Source: PFL42 sp963789825 (GTDB lineage: Bacteria; Chloroflexota; Anaerolineae; Anaerolineales; E44-bin32). Taken from it: DNA of 64,000 nt. Positions 25,219-33,538 of the stretch are shown one piece after another; the first letter of the stretch is position 1, and each line of letters starts with the position of its first letter. The stretch is taken from positions 248,001-312,000 of the forward strand of contig CAWBME010000005.1 of the NCBI GenBank assembly GCA_963789825.1, in the 5' to 3' direction. A program made the position numbers and the translations under genes. The notes beneath the pieces are model-generated. The model was not told where the DNA came from. It ran no database searches and saw only the letters and a list, made by a program, of their open reading frames with translations.

Positions 25219-26001
25219 ATGCGCAACACGATCGGTTTGAGGCTGAGCCTGGGGTTCTTGGTGATGATCGTCCTGCTGTTGGCGGTCAGCGTCGTCGGGC
25301 TGTGGTACAGCACCCAAATCGCCACGGCGATCGAGGCGGTGTCGGTGCAGACTCAGCAGCTGGTCAACCTGGTGCTGATCGAGACGGCCATCGAGCGCGC
25401 CGAACTCTCCCTGCAGTCCTCGCTCGCTGACCGTACGGACGGCGGATTGGCGCGGTCGGGCGTGCTGCTGGACACGGCCGGCGAGCGGGTGGGCGAGTTC
25501 GTCGAGACCACACGCGGCATCGATCCGGCGATGCTGGACGCGCTGCGGGTGGGCTCGGACGGGTACCAGGAGGTCGCCGGCTCCTACGTGGAGGCCGCCA
25601 GGGAAGGGCCGATCAACCGAACGCAGTCCAACGCGCGCATCGGGGAATCGCGCGATCAGCTGCAGCTCGCGCTCGACGCCTTGAAGAAGGCGTTACGCGA
25701 GTCGATCAACGCGACCACCGAACAGGCCCAGCAGGCCCAGCAGACCTCGAGCGTGATCTCGACGGTGATCTCGCTGGCGGCCGTCGCTCTGGGGATCGTG
25801 CTGGCCGTGGTAATCACGCGCAGCATCACGCGTCCGCTCTCCTACCTGGTGCGCACGGCCGACAAGCTGAGCACCGGGGATCTGGAAACACCCGTCGAGG
25901 CGCGGTCCAAGGACGAGGTGGGTGAGCTGGCGGAGTCCCTGGAACGGATGCGTGTCAGCCTGAAGGCGGTGATGGACCGGGTTCGGGCGCGCACAGGCTA
26001 G
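25219..26001 (+). CDS. HAMP-domain membrane sensor without output domain
   Basis: The 260-residue protein has an N-terminal helix (LRLSLGFLVMIVLLLAVSVV), an extracytoplasmic helical bundle of about 150 residues, a second helix (VISLAAVALGIVLAVVIT), and a HAMP domain (ITRPLSYLVRTADKLSTGDL, DEVGELAESLERMRVSLKA). It stops right after HAMP, with no methyl-accepting, kinase or cyclase domain. The ATG at 25219 has GGGAGG upstream. It may signal through the adjacent roadblock/LC7 protein, as sensor plus cytoplasmic partner; that is inference from order only. A terminator hairpin follows. Confidence 0.82.
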   Translation: MRNTIGLRLSLGFLVMIVLLLAVSVVGLWYSTQIATAIEAVSVQTQQLVNLVLIETAIERAELSLQSSLADRTDGGLARSGVLLDTAGERVGEFVETTRGIDPAMLDALRVGSDGYQEVAGSYVEAAREGPINRTQSNARIGESRDQLQLALDALKKALRESINATTEQAQQAQQTSSVISTVISLAAVALGIVLAVVITRSITRPLSYLVRTADKLSTGDLETPVEARSKDEVGELAESLERMRVSLKAVMDRVRARTG

Positions 26002-26048
26002 CCCGCATCCAGTCAGCCGAGGCTGAGCGTCGAATTGCCCGCAACGGG

Positions 26049-26084
26049 CAGCCAGGCGTGGGTTTGTGATCCCACGCCTGGCTG
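26049..26084. terminator. Bidirectional intrinsic terminator
   Basis: CAGCCAGGCGTGGG (26049-26062) and CCCACGCCTGGCTG (26071-26084) form a perfect 14-pair stem with an eight-base loop, followed by ATTCTT. It lies between the convergent ends of the HAMP gene and the beta-propeller lipoprotein gene. Confidence 0.8.
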
Positions 26085-26125
26085 ATTCTTGTGCCTGCCC
26101 ATCGGACCCCGACTTCGGCCGGGCG

Positions 26126-27558
26126 TCAACGTGTGGCGACGTCGAAGGAGACGAAGTCACCGCCTGGCGAGGCGAGCAGGGTGAGCGCCCCGGCAATCGA
26201 GCCGAGCGACAGGTTCCAGCTGCCTTCGCCGCCGGAGAGCAGGATGAACTCGCTGGGGTTGATCCACTGCAGAGTGTGCCCGTCGCCCAGGGTCGCCGGC
26301 GCAGCTGTGGGAGCGCCGAGCTTCAGGTTGGCTGGCGAAGTCCTGCGAGAAGACGAAGTGTAGGCTGTCCGGCGACCACCCCTTCCAGCTGACATCGCCC
26401 GACACGTACATCCCAAGCCCGCTGCCATCGGCTCGCCCCAGGTAGAGCTCGGTGACATTGGGGTCGGCGCCCGTCCGCCCAAAGGCGACCTGCTCCAGGT
26501 CGGGAGCGAGCGAGGCGGCAGAGAACTGGGTGAAGAAGAAGTTGCCGGGGATGGCTGGTCCGGCACTGGCGGCGGCTGAGTCGCGCGCGATCCGCCACAC
26601 CGTACCGCTGGGATCCGCAGCCAGCGGATCGGCCGAGGCGATGGCGGCGCCCACCGCCCGCGAATCGGGCGACCAGGTCAGCTTGGGGTAGGACAGGTAC
26701 TCGCTGTAGGTGATGATCATCGGGAAGGTGACCAGGTCCTGGCGCAGGTCGGACCCGTCGGCATCCACCAGGCCGATCGAGGTCGGTCGGACGAGGGCGA
26801 TCGTCTCGCCGTCCGGTGAGGGGCTGAAAGCGCCTCCTTGCCCGGGCGGAAGCAGCGTGGTCAGCGCGCCGGAGTCGGCATCGAGCTGAAGCAGATCGTC
26901 GTAGCGGAACACTCCCGGCCCTTCGGGAACGCCCTGGGTGCCGAGCAGCAGGATGTGGCTGCCCGGCAGGAAGTCGAATCCCGCCAGGTCGTTGAACAAG
27001 AACTCGTCGTGAGCGTAGAGTTCGTTCCAGCGGGTCGAGGCAAGGAGCAGCGTCTGGCCGGAGCCGTCGCGGTTGACTGGCCCAGATCTCGGAGGGCATG
27101 TCGATCTGTTCGCGGCGGGCGAAGGCGATTCGCTGGCCGTCGGACGAGATCACCACCTGTACCACCCCGCCGGTCGTGCTCAGTTGTCTCCCCGGACCAT
27201 CGCCTTCGATCAGCCAGGCCTCGCCGCCGCTGGTGTACGCCAGGCTGAAGCTCCCAGCGGGATCGCCCAGACCGTTGGCAGCGGATGGCGGCTCAACGCC
27301 AGTGGTCGGCACCGGAGAAGCGATGGGTCCTTCGGGGGCCGTGCCGGTCGCCGCCTGCAGGGTGGCGGCGACAGCCGTCGCCACCGGGTCGCCGCCGCTC
27401 CCCCCGCCTGCCGGCAGGGCACAGGCCAGGGCGGTGAGCAGCAATCCAGCGGCCACGGCCAGCATGCGTCCAATGGCACCCCTACCGGTTGGGCGTTCGA
27501 CGGTCGGGATCGCATTCCGGGAGTCCCGGCGCGATCGAGTTGGATGCATGACCATCAC
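26126..27558 (-). CDS. TolB/PD40-like beta-propeller lipoprotein (frameshifted)
   Basis: A signal with lipobox (MLAVAAGLLLTALACALPAG, LALAC-type) starts a secreted protein whose body carries repeated PD40 blades: VVISSDGQRIAFARR, GGAFSPSPDGETIALVRPT, LTWSPDSRAVGAAIAS and WKGWSPDSLHFVFSQ. Frame changes near 27085 and 26340 join three frames into about 478 residues ending GGDFVSFDVATR. Such proteins fold as propellers on the cell surface and usually bind ligands or partners; no enzyme motif is visible. A Pro/Ala-rich linker follows the lipid-anchor Cys. The start may be inside the 27558 frame, nearer 27465. Confidence 0.7.
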
Positions 27559-27691
27559 TCCTGTGGCGAATCGGTTGCCGGCGGGTGGTTCAGGTAGGCT
27601 GCGGGAGGCAGCCTACGGATGCCGCCGAGGATTGTAGCGGGAACGCCGCCGACCGCCAACGCGGACCTCGCCGCACGGACAGGCCGATGGC

Positions 27692-28543
27692 TCAGCGGTC
27701 GTAGGTGTAGAACCCCCGGCCGGTCTTCCGGCCCAGGTAGCCGGCGTCGACCATCTTGCGCAGCAGTGGCGCCGGGCGGTACTTGTCCTCGCCCAGGTCG
27801 CGCTGCAGCACCTCCATCACGAACAAGACCACGTCCAGTCCGACCAAATCTGCCAGGGTCAAGGGCCCCATCGGGTGGTTCATGCCCAGCCGCATCACGG
27901 TGTCGATGGCTTCGGCGGAGCCGATGCCTTCCTGCAGGGCGAAGACCGCTTCGTTGATCATCGGGCACAGGATGCGATTGCTGATGAAGCCCGGGGAGTC
28001 CTTGGCCTCCACCGGCTCCTTGCCCATCCGGCGGCCGACGTCCAGCGCCACGGCAGTTGTGGCGTCGGAGGTCGCCAAACCGCGAATCACTTCTAGCAGG
28101 CGCATCAGCGGCACCGGGTTGAAGAAGTGCATGCCGATAACCTGCTCAGGCCGCCGCGTGGCGGCGGCGATCTTGGTCAGTGAGATCGACGACGTGTTCG
28201 AAGCCAGCACGGCCGCGGCGGGTGCCAGCCGGTCCAGCTGGCCGAACAGCTCGAGCTTGAGGGAGGGGTTCTCGGTAGCGGCCTCGATCACCAGGTCGGC
28301 CTGGCGCACGGGCTCCAGGTCGAGGGCGGTCTCGACCTTCAAGGCTGCCTGAAGCTGATCCTGGGTGAGGCCACCCTTCTCGGCCATCCGTCCGGCGGAC
28401 TTGGCGATGGCAGCCCGGCCGGTTTCGATGGCCTGCGGGATCACGTCGGTCATCACGACCGAGTAGCCGGAGACGGCGGCAGTCTGGGCGATGCCGTTGC
28501 CCATTGTGCCGGCGCCGACAACAACGATCTGGCGGATGTCCAT
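27692..28543 (-). CDS. 3-hydroxybutyryl-CoA / 3-hydroxyacyl-CoA dehydrogenase
   Basis: The 283-residue protein has the NAD-binding motif IVVVGAGTMGNGIAQTAAVS at residue 6, the catalytic His in VIGMHFFNPVPLMRLLEVI near 140, and SPGFISNRILCPMINEAVFA with the C-terminal helical domain (GMNHPMGPLTLADLVGLDV). It oxidises 3-hydroxyacyl-CoA with NAD in beta-oxidation, or runs in reverse for butanoate synthesis. It starts 10 bases after the thiolase gene, so the two make consecutive steps and are very likely co-transcribed. Confidence 0.93.
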   Translation of the reverse strand: MDIRQIVVVGAGTMGNGIAQTAAVSGYSVVMTDVIPQAIETGRAAIAKSAGRMAEKGGLTQDQLQAALKVETALDLEPVRQADLVIEAATENPSLKLELFGQLDRLAPAAAVLASNTSSISLTKIAAATRRPEQVIGMHFFNPVPLMRLLEVIRGLATSDATTAVALDVGRRMGKEPVEAKDSPGFISNRILCPMINEAVFALQEGIGSAEAIDTVMRLGMNHPMGPLTLADLVGLDVVLFVMEVLQRDLGEDKYRPAPLLRKMVDAGYLGRKTGRGFYTYDR

Positions 28544-28552
28544 GGTCCCTCC

Positions 28553-29764
28553 TCAGGCCTCGATCTCGATGGCCATGGCAACGGCCTCGCCGCCGCCGAG
28601 ACACAATGCGGCGAGGCCGCGCCGCTGTCCACGGTCCTGCAGCGCGTGCAGCAAGGTGGTCAGGACGCGCGCCCCCGAGGCGCCAAGCGGATGCCCGAGG
28701 GCGATCCCGCCGCCGCGCACGTTGACCTTGTCCCAGTCCCACCCCTGGTCGGCCAGGGCGTAGCCGTCCGCCAGCACCTGCGCCGCGAAGGCCTCGTTGA
28801 GCTCGATCAGGTCCACCTCCGGCAGGCGCCAGCCGACGCGTTCCAGCAGGCGGGGGATCGCACGGGCCGGAGCGATGAAAAGCTCCTTGGGCGGGACGGC
28901 CACCTGAGCGGAGCCGACGATGCGCGCCATCGGCCGCGCACCCAACTGCTGCGCCCGGCGGCGGCTGGCGATCACGACCGCCGCGGCGCCATCGTTCAGC
29001 CCGGGTGAATTGCCGGCCGTGACCAGCCCATCGGGCTTGAAGGCCGGCTTCAGGGCGGCGAGCGCTTCGCGTGTGGTGTCGCGGCGGGGCGTCTCGTCCT
29101 GCGCCAAGATCGTCGGCGGCCCCTTGCGCTTGGGGATCTCGATCGGGATGATCTCGCGGGCGAACTCGCCGCGGTCGATGGCGGCAATCGCCTTCTGATG
29201 GCTGCGCAAAGCCCAGTCGTCCATCGCCTGGCGGGTGACCTGGTAGGCGGCGGCGATGTACTCGGCCGCCATCCCCATGGCCCAGTCCTCGAACGGATCC
29301 CACAAGCCGTCATGCAGCAGCGAGTCGACGAGCGCCTGGTGGCCGTAGGAGATTCCACCGCGCCCGCGCACCAGGTGCGGTGTGTTGCTCATGCTCTCCA
29401 TGCCGCCGGCGACGATCAGTTCGGCGTCTCCCAGACGGACGGCCTGCGCCGCGAGCATGCAGGCCTTCAGTCCCGAGCCGCACACCTTGTTCAGTGTGGT
29501 GGCGCCAACGGTTGGCGGCAGGCCGGCATGCAGCGCTGCCTGGCGAGCCGGGGCCTGCCCGAGCCCGGCAGAGACCACGTTTCCCATCAGGACTTCGTCG
29601 ATCGTGTCGAGTTGCTCGACCCCGGCCCGCTCCACGGCGGCGCGGATGACAACGGCGCCAAGCCGGGGAGCGGGAAGCGGCGCCAGGCTCCCCTGGAAGT
29701 GGCCCATCGGCGTTCGAGCCGCGCTCAGGATGACCGGCTCATGTGCGTCAGACGGTGAAGCCAT
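28553..29764 (-). CDS. Acetyl-CoA acetyltransferase (biosynthetic/degradative thiolase)
   Basis: The 403-residue thiolase keeps all catalytic parts: the nucleophile in NKVCGSGLKACMLAAQAV near residue 90, GGMESMSNTPHL, NEAFAAQ near 330, GGGIALGHPLGASGAR (His) near 352, and LAALCLGGGEAVAMAIE (second Cys) near 382. It condenses or cleaves acetyl-CoA units. It is a conventional thiolase, distinct from the SCP2-like thiolases in the mevalonate cluster at 50717-53617. Confidence 0.94.
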   Translation of the reverse strand: MASPSDAHEPVILSAARTPMGHFQGSLAPLPAPRLGAVVIRAAVERAGVEQLDTIDEVLMGNVVSAGLGQAPARQAALHAGLPPTVGATTLNKVCGSGLKACMLAAQAVRLGDAELIVAGGMESMSNTPHLVRGRGGISYGHQALVDSLLHDGLWDPFEDWAMGMAAEYIAAAYQVTRQAMDDWALRSHQKAIAAIDRGEFAREIIPIEIPKRKGPPTILAQDETPRRDTTREALAALKPAFKPDGLVTAGNSPGLNDGAAAVVIASRRRAQQLGARPMARIVGSAQVAVPPKELFIAPARAIPRLLERVGWRLPEVDLIELNEAFAAQVLADGYALADQGWDWDKVNVRGGGIALGHPLGASGARVLTTLLHALQDRGQRRGLAALCLGGGEAVAMAIEIEA

Positions 29765-29831
29765 GTGCTTCCTCCTGGGATGAACGAACCGGATGTGTCA
29801 GGAGGCGGCCTGTTGGGCCGCGTCGCTCAGG

Positions 29832-30362
29832 CTACTCGGTGGGCGGCGTGCCGGTCGGCTGGGCATCGCCCAGGGTGAGGGATTGCCACGCGGTGTGCAG
29901 CCGCTGATAGCTGCGGGAAAGGTCCTCGGGGATCACCCGAGTCTGGGCGGTGGTCGCCATGAAGTTGGTGTCGCCCGCCCAGCGCGGCACGACGTGCACG
30001 TGGACGTGATCGGCAACTCCCGCTCCGGCCGGCGCGCCGATGTTGATCCCGACATTGAACGCCAGCGCGCCGTACGCGCCGCTCAGCGCCTGCAGTGCCA
30101 GCCCGGTCAGCTGCATCAGTTCGGCCTGAGCCGGCGGCTCGAGATCGACGATGGAGGGCACATGCCGGTACGGCACGACCATCAGGTGCCCGTTGGTGTA
30201 GGGGAAGCGATTGAGGATGACGAAGCCGTGCTGGGCCCGATGCACCACCAGGTTCGTGTCGCCGTCCGGCTGAGCCAGGCAGTCGCAGAGGAAACAGGCA
30301 GCCGGCTCGCCGCCAGCAGACTCGATGTATGGCATTCGCCAGGGGGCCCAGATCCGCTTCAT
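29832..30362 (-). CDS. HIT-family hydrolase / Ap4A phosphorylase-like protein
   Basis: The 176-residue protein opens MKRIWAPWRMPYIESAGGEP and has CFLCD, FPYTNGHLMVVPYRHV and the histidine triad ADHVHVHVVPRWAGDTNFM. The WAPWRMPYI opening and DTNFM are typical of the Ap4A-phosphorylase-like HIT branch. These enzymes cleave nucleotide phosphoanhydrides such as diadenosine polyphosphates. The gene is divergent from birA and lies upstream of the thiolase gene, with 67 bases between. Confidence 0.88.
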   Translation of the reverse strand: MKRIWAPWRMPYIESAGGEPAACFLCDCLAQPDGDTNLVVHRAQHGFVILNRFPYTNGHLMVVPYRHVPSIVDLEPPAQAELMQLTGLALQALSGAYGALAFNVGINIGAPAGAGVADHVHVHVVPRWAGDTNFMATTAQTRVIPEDLSRSYQRLHTAWQSLTLGDAQPTGTPPTE

Positions 30363-30395
30363 CGACGCCTTCCATTCTAGCAGAAGGCCGAAGGC

Positions 30396-30427
30396 TTGGC
30401 ATAGAAACCTGCAAGCCGTCCTACAAT
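30396..30427 (+). promoter_or_regulatory. Possible birA promoter giving a leaderless transcript
   Basis: TACAAT at 30422-30427 ends six bases before the birA ATG at 30434, and TTGGCA sits at 30396-30401 with a long 20-base spacer. If real, transcription would start at or next to the ATG, giving a leaderless mRNA; no ribosome-binding site is visible before the ATG. Confidence 0.35.
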
Positions 30428-30433
30428 GTGACC

Positions 30434-31240
30434 ATGTTGGATGCCGCCTCGGTCGAGCGCCGACTGTCCGCAGGGGGACTGGGCCTTCCGCTGATCTTCC
30501 GGCCTCGGGTGGGGTCTACCCAGACGCTGGCCAGCGAGCTGGCGGCCGCCGGCGCGACGCATGGCACGCTCGTGGTGGCCGACGAGCAGACGGAAGGCAG
30601 AGGCCGGCATGGGCGCCGCTGGTTCACCCCCCCCGAGTCGGCGCTTGCCTTCAGCCTGGTGCTGCGCCCGAACCTGCCCTCGGGCGCAGCGGGCAGCCGT
30701 CAGCTGGCAGCCTGGAACCTGCTCGGCGCGCTGGCGCTGGCCGAAGCGCTCGAAGCGCTGGGGGCTCACCCGGCGATCAAGTGGCCGAACGACGTCCTGC
30801 TCGAAGGGCGCAAGGTGGCCGGCGTGCTGCTCGAGGTTGAGTGGGTCGAGGCAACCGTCGATCGCCTGCTGATGGGCATCGGCGTAAACGTAGCTGCCGG
30901 CGCCGCGCCGCCAGGGACTGCCGTCGACTACCCGGCCACCAGCGTGGAGGAGGCCGTCGGATCCCTGCCCAGCCGGGAAGACCTGCTGCTGAGCATCGTC
31001 GGCCGCATCGATGCCTATTGCCAGGTACTGGACCCGCCGGCGATCGTGGCCGGTGTGAACCAGCGCCTGGCCTACCGGGGCCAAGGGGTTCAGGTGGGCA
31101 CCGGGTCGGCGACGAAGCAGGGCATCCTCGTGGCGGTAGGCGAGGAGGGTGAGATCGTCCTCAGGGTGGAAGGCGAGGGGGATGTGCACCTGTCCGGCGC
31201 GGATCCCCATCTGCGCCCGCTCGACGTGCCACGCGAGTAG
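30434..31240 (+). CDS. birA: Biotin--[acetyl-CoA-carboxylase] ligase
   Basis: The 268-residue protein has RVGSTQTLASELAAAGATHG, the biotinyl-AMP loop VVADEQTEGRGRHGRRWFTP, KWPNDVLLEGRKVAGVLLEV, GIGVNVA, and a C-terminal SH3-like piece (GVQVGTGSATKQGILVAVGE). It biotinylates carrier proteins such as that at 2545-3042. There is no N-terminal helix-turn-helix, so this is a ligase only and not a repressor. I chose the ATG at 30434; the open frame before it lacks homology. Confidence 0.92.
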   Translation: MLDAASVERRLSAGGLGLPLIFRPRVGSTQTLASELAAAGATHGTLVVADEQTEGRGRHGRRWFTPPESALAFSLVLRPNLPSGAAGSRQLAAWNLLGALALAEALEALGAHPAIKWPNDVLLEGRKVAGVLLEVEWVEATVDRLLMGIGVNVAAGAAPPGTAVDYPATSVEEAVGSLPSREDLLLSIVGRIDAYCQVLDPPAIVAGVNQRLAYRGQGVQVGTGSATKQGILVAVGEEGEIVLRVEGEGDVHLSGADPHLRPLDVPRE

Positions 31241-31285
31241 AATAGGCGGCAGGCGCGGCGTTGCCTGCCGTACGGGAGGCTGGAG

Positions 31286-31501
31286 ATGTTCGACAATCTG
31301 CGGGACATGTCGGAAGGGGAGTCCTACCTGGATTCGTCTGACCTGGAAACCAGCGTTCAGCCCAAGCGAAAGGGCCCGGAGCGCCGCGTCATCGGCATGA
31401 CTGCCGGGCAGCGCCTTGTCCTCTCCATTCTGTTGCTGTTCACATCGATCGTGATGGGCGCCATGTGCCTGCTGGTCTTCGGGAAGGTCTGGGTCGTCTA
31501 G
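31286..31501 (+). CDS. Small single-helix membrane protein
   Basis: The 71-residue protein has an acidic N-terminus (MFDNLRDMSEGESYLDSSDL), a basic patch (KRKGPERRVIGM), one membrane helix (LVLSILLLFTSIVMGAMCLL) and a short tail. It follows birA by 45 bases and has GGGAGG before the ATG and a TAGAAT upstream. I do not recognise the family; the composition and good start make a real gene likely. Confidence 0.65.
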   Translation: MFDNLRDMSEGESYLDSSDLETSVQPKRKGPERRVIGMTAGQRLVLSILLLFTSIVMGAMCLLVFGKVWVV

Positions 31502-31603
31502 CGGCCGTCGGGGGCTCTCGACCGGAACCCCGCGCCGGCAGCCGGAAGCTGTACCAGTGCGAGGCCATGCCTGGCCCATAGAGGGCCAGCACGGATGACA
31601 TTG

Positions 31604-31641
31604 CCGGGGGTGGGGGGAGCCTTGGCTCCCCCCACCCCCGG
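31604..31641. repeat. Perfect 18-pair inverted repeat
   Basis: CCGGGGGTGGGGGGAGCC (31604-31621), loop TT, and its exact complement (31624-31641) form a very stable GC hairpin about 100 bases after the small membrane gene. It could be a terminator, though no T-run follows, or the edge of the repeat cluster that begins at 31700. A related G/C-rich segment is at 47780-47840. Confidence 0.6.
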
Positions 31642-31701
31642 ATGGGTTTCAGCCCGCACGGCTTGGCCGGGGAGCAGGCACGCTGATCCCCGGCTGCGCT
31701 C

Positions 31702-32060
31702 GGGATGGCACGTCACCGCCACATGTCATCCTGAGCCCCCGCCAGGGGGCGAAGGATCTGCTTGTGGTTTCGGCGCGGCGCCGAGGTGGGACTCCGGAAA
31801 GCAGATCCCTCGCTGCGCTCGGGATGACACAGGTGGAAGGCGCTCGGGATGACACATCTGCGAGTTGCCTGGGATGGCACGTCACCGCCACATGTCATCC
31901 TGAGCCCCCGTCAGGGGGCGAAGGATCTGCTTGTGGTTTCGGCGCGGCGAGGTGGCAAGCAGATCCCTCGCTGCGCTCGGGATGACATGGCCAGAGTGCC
32001 GGGATGCAGCGGCGCTCGGGATGACACAGGTGGAAGGCGCTCGGGACGACAAGCCGCTGC
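31702..32060. repeat. Palindromic intergenic repeat, two tandem copies (A and B)
   Basis: A unit of about 169 bases starting GGGATGGCACGTCACCGCC occurs at 31702 and again at 31871. Each contains an element bounded by an imperfect inverted repeat: GTCATCCTGAGC at the left and GCTCGGGATGAC at the right (copy A 31725-31828, copy B 31894-31986), with an inner pair GGATCTGCTT and AGCAGATCCC. Extra fragments of GCTCGGGATGACA follow to about 32050. The structure is REP/MITE-like and non-coding; short reading frames in it are repeat artefacts. A third copy lies at 36101-36211. Confidence 0.75.
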
Positions 32061-32097
32061 CGTGCCGCGGCTTGCATGGTTGCATGGGGGCGCCGCG

Positions 32098-33024
32098 CTA
32101 CGCTTCGATAGGGCGTTGGGCGAGGAATGCGTCGACCTGCGCTCGGGTCGGCAGGCCCGCTCGCCCGCCGAGCGCCTGGGTGTTCAACGCCGCCACGGCG
32201 CTGGCGAAGCGGGCGGTCTCGCGATGCGTCATCCCCTGCAGCAGGCCGAACACGAACGCACCATGGAAGCTGTCGCCGCAGCCGGTCGTGTCGACCACCT
32301 CTGGCATGGCGTAGGCCGGCTGGTGGAACGGCGGCTCGCCCTGGCCGTGCACCCAGCAGCCGCGCGGGCCGTCGGTGATCACGACCAGCGCGGGACCCTC
32401 CGACAGCAGCCGGCGCGCGGCGGGCTCGAGCTCAGCTTCGCCGGTGTAAGCCTGGGCAAACTGGCGGGCGACGATACAGAGGTCGGTGCGCGGAACCAGG
32501 CGCAGCAGCTCCTGGCGGAAGCGGTGGGCGCCGCCATCGAAAGAGACCCGCCCTCCGGTCTGATGGGCCCACTCGCACGCCTGCAGGCACGCCTCGAGGT
32601 GGCGGCCGTTCAGGTGGACGAAGCCGGCCGCCTCGACCGCCTGGCGCAGCGGTTCGCCCGGCGCCAGCGGCGGCGCGCTGCCCGGATACCACACGATGGT
32701 GCGTGCGCCGTCGTTCCTGCGGACGAGCACGCACGAGAGGGTTGAAGTGGCGCCGGGATGAGTCTCAAGCAACTCGTCGGCCACCCCTGCCTCGGCGAAG
32801 GACCGGCGGACGAACTCGCCGCGCCAGTCGTCGCCGATGGTGTCGGCCATGGCGGCACGCGCGCCAAGCCGCGCCAGGGTCACGATGGCCGTCGCTACCG
32901 GACCGCCGCCCTGCAGCGTCATCGCCAGCGCCTGCTGGTTCTCCTCGTCGCTGGGGAAGTGATCGACCAGGTAGAGCGCATCTACCGTAGAGACACCCAG
33001 CCCCAGCACGTCAAGGCGCTTCAT
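32098..33024 (-). CDS. PfkB-family carbohydrate kinase
   Basis: The 308-residue protein from the ATG at 33024 has the ribokinase-fold start MKRLDVLGLGVSTVDALYLV, the glycine-rich GGGPVATAIVTLARLGA, and the PfkB signature DTTGCGDSFHGAFVFGLLQG near residue 232 with the catalytic Asp. It phosphorylates a sugar or nucleoside with ATP. The opening resembles ketohexokinase and sulfofructose-kinase-like members, but the substrate is not determined. It sits alone between repeat DNA and an intergenic stretch. Confidence 0.87.
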   Translation of the reverse strand: MKRLDVLGLGVSTVDALYLVDHFPSDEENQQALAMTLQGGGPVATAIVTLARLGARAAMADTIGDDWRGEFVRRSFAEAGVADELLETHPGATSTLSCVLVRRNDGARTIVWYPGSAPPLAPGEPLRQAVEAAGFVHLNGRHLEACLQACEWAHQTGGRVSFDGGAHRFRQELLRLVPRTDLCIVARQFAQAYTGEAELEPAARRLLSEGPALVVITDGPRGCWVHGQGEPPFHQPAYAMPEVVDTTGCGDSFHGAFVFGLLQGMTHRETARFASAVAALNTQALGGRAGLPTRAQVDAFLAQRPIEA

Positions 33025-33538
33025 CGGCGGCGAGTGTAGCACAGGCACCGGGTGCAGAGAGCCGAGGCTGGGGCTCATTCAGGTGGATTGCCTGTCCACG
33101 CCAGGCTCGCTGGCCGCCCAGGCGGACGCCGCTGGCCAGACCGGCGCATCGGCTGCAAGGCACCGTACGCAGGTCGAGCCGCGCACTGCTCGGCTTGTCT
33201 CCCGGCCCGAAGCGGTGAGCCCCCGCGCAGCGCTCGGCCGCCGGAAGGCGCAGCAGGAAGCAGACGGGAGACGCAGGTTCCCGCGGCAGGCGCCACGCGC
33301 CAAGCGGAAGAACGGGGGTGGGGCGCGCCTGGAATCCCACGAGTCCGGGGACTGGCAACCCCGGTCGCCCAGTCCTCATGGGCTCGGGAACAGCATCGAG
33401 CAGGGCGGGCCCTGCTCGATGGTGAATCTCGGTCGGGCGGCGGGCTGGTATCCACCGATGCCCCACCTCGGCGCCCAGCCGCTGGGCTGGCGCGGATCCC
33501 GATGCTTCGTGCTCGGCTCGCCGGCTGACGCCTTCCGG
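33025..33538. other. Intergenic stretch without a recognised gene
   Basis: About 510 GC-rich bases lie between the PfkB start and the end of the penicillin-acylase-family gene. Open frames on both strands are low-complexity (Arg, Pro, Ala) and have no recognisable motif or good ribosome-binding site. I see no tRNA-like or strong terminator structure. It may be decayed coding sequence. Confidence 0.4.
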
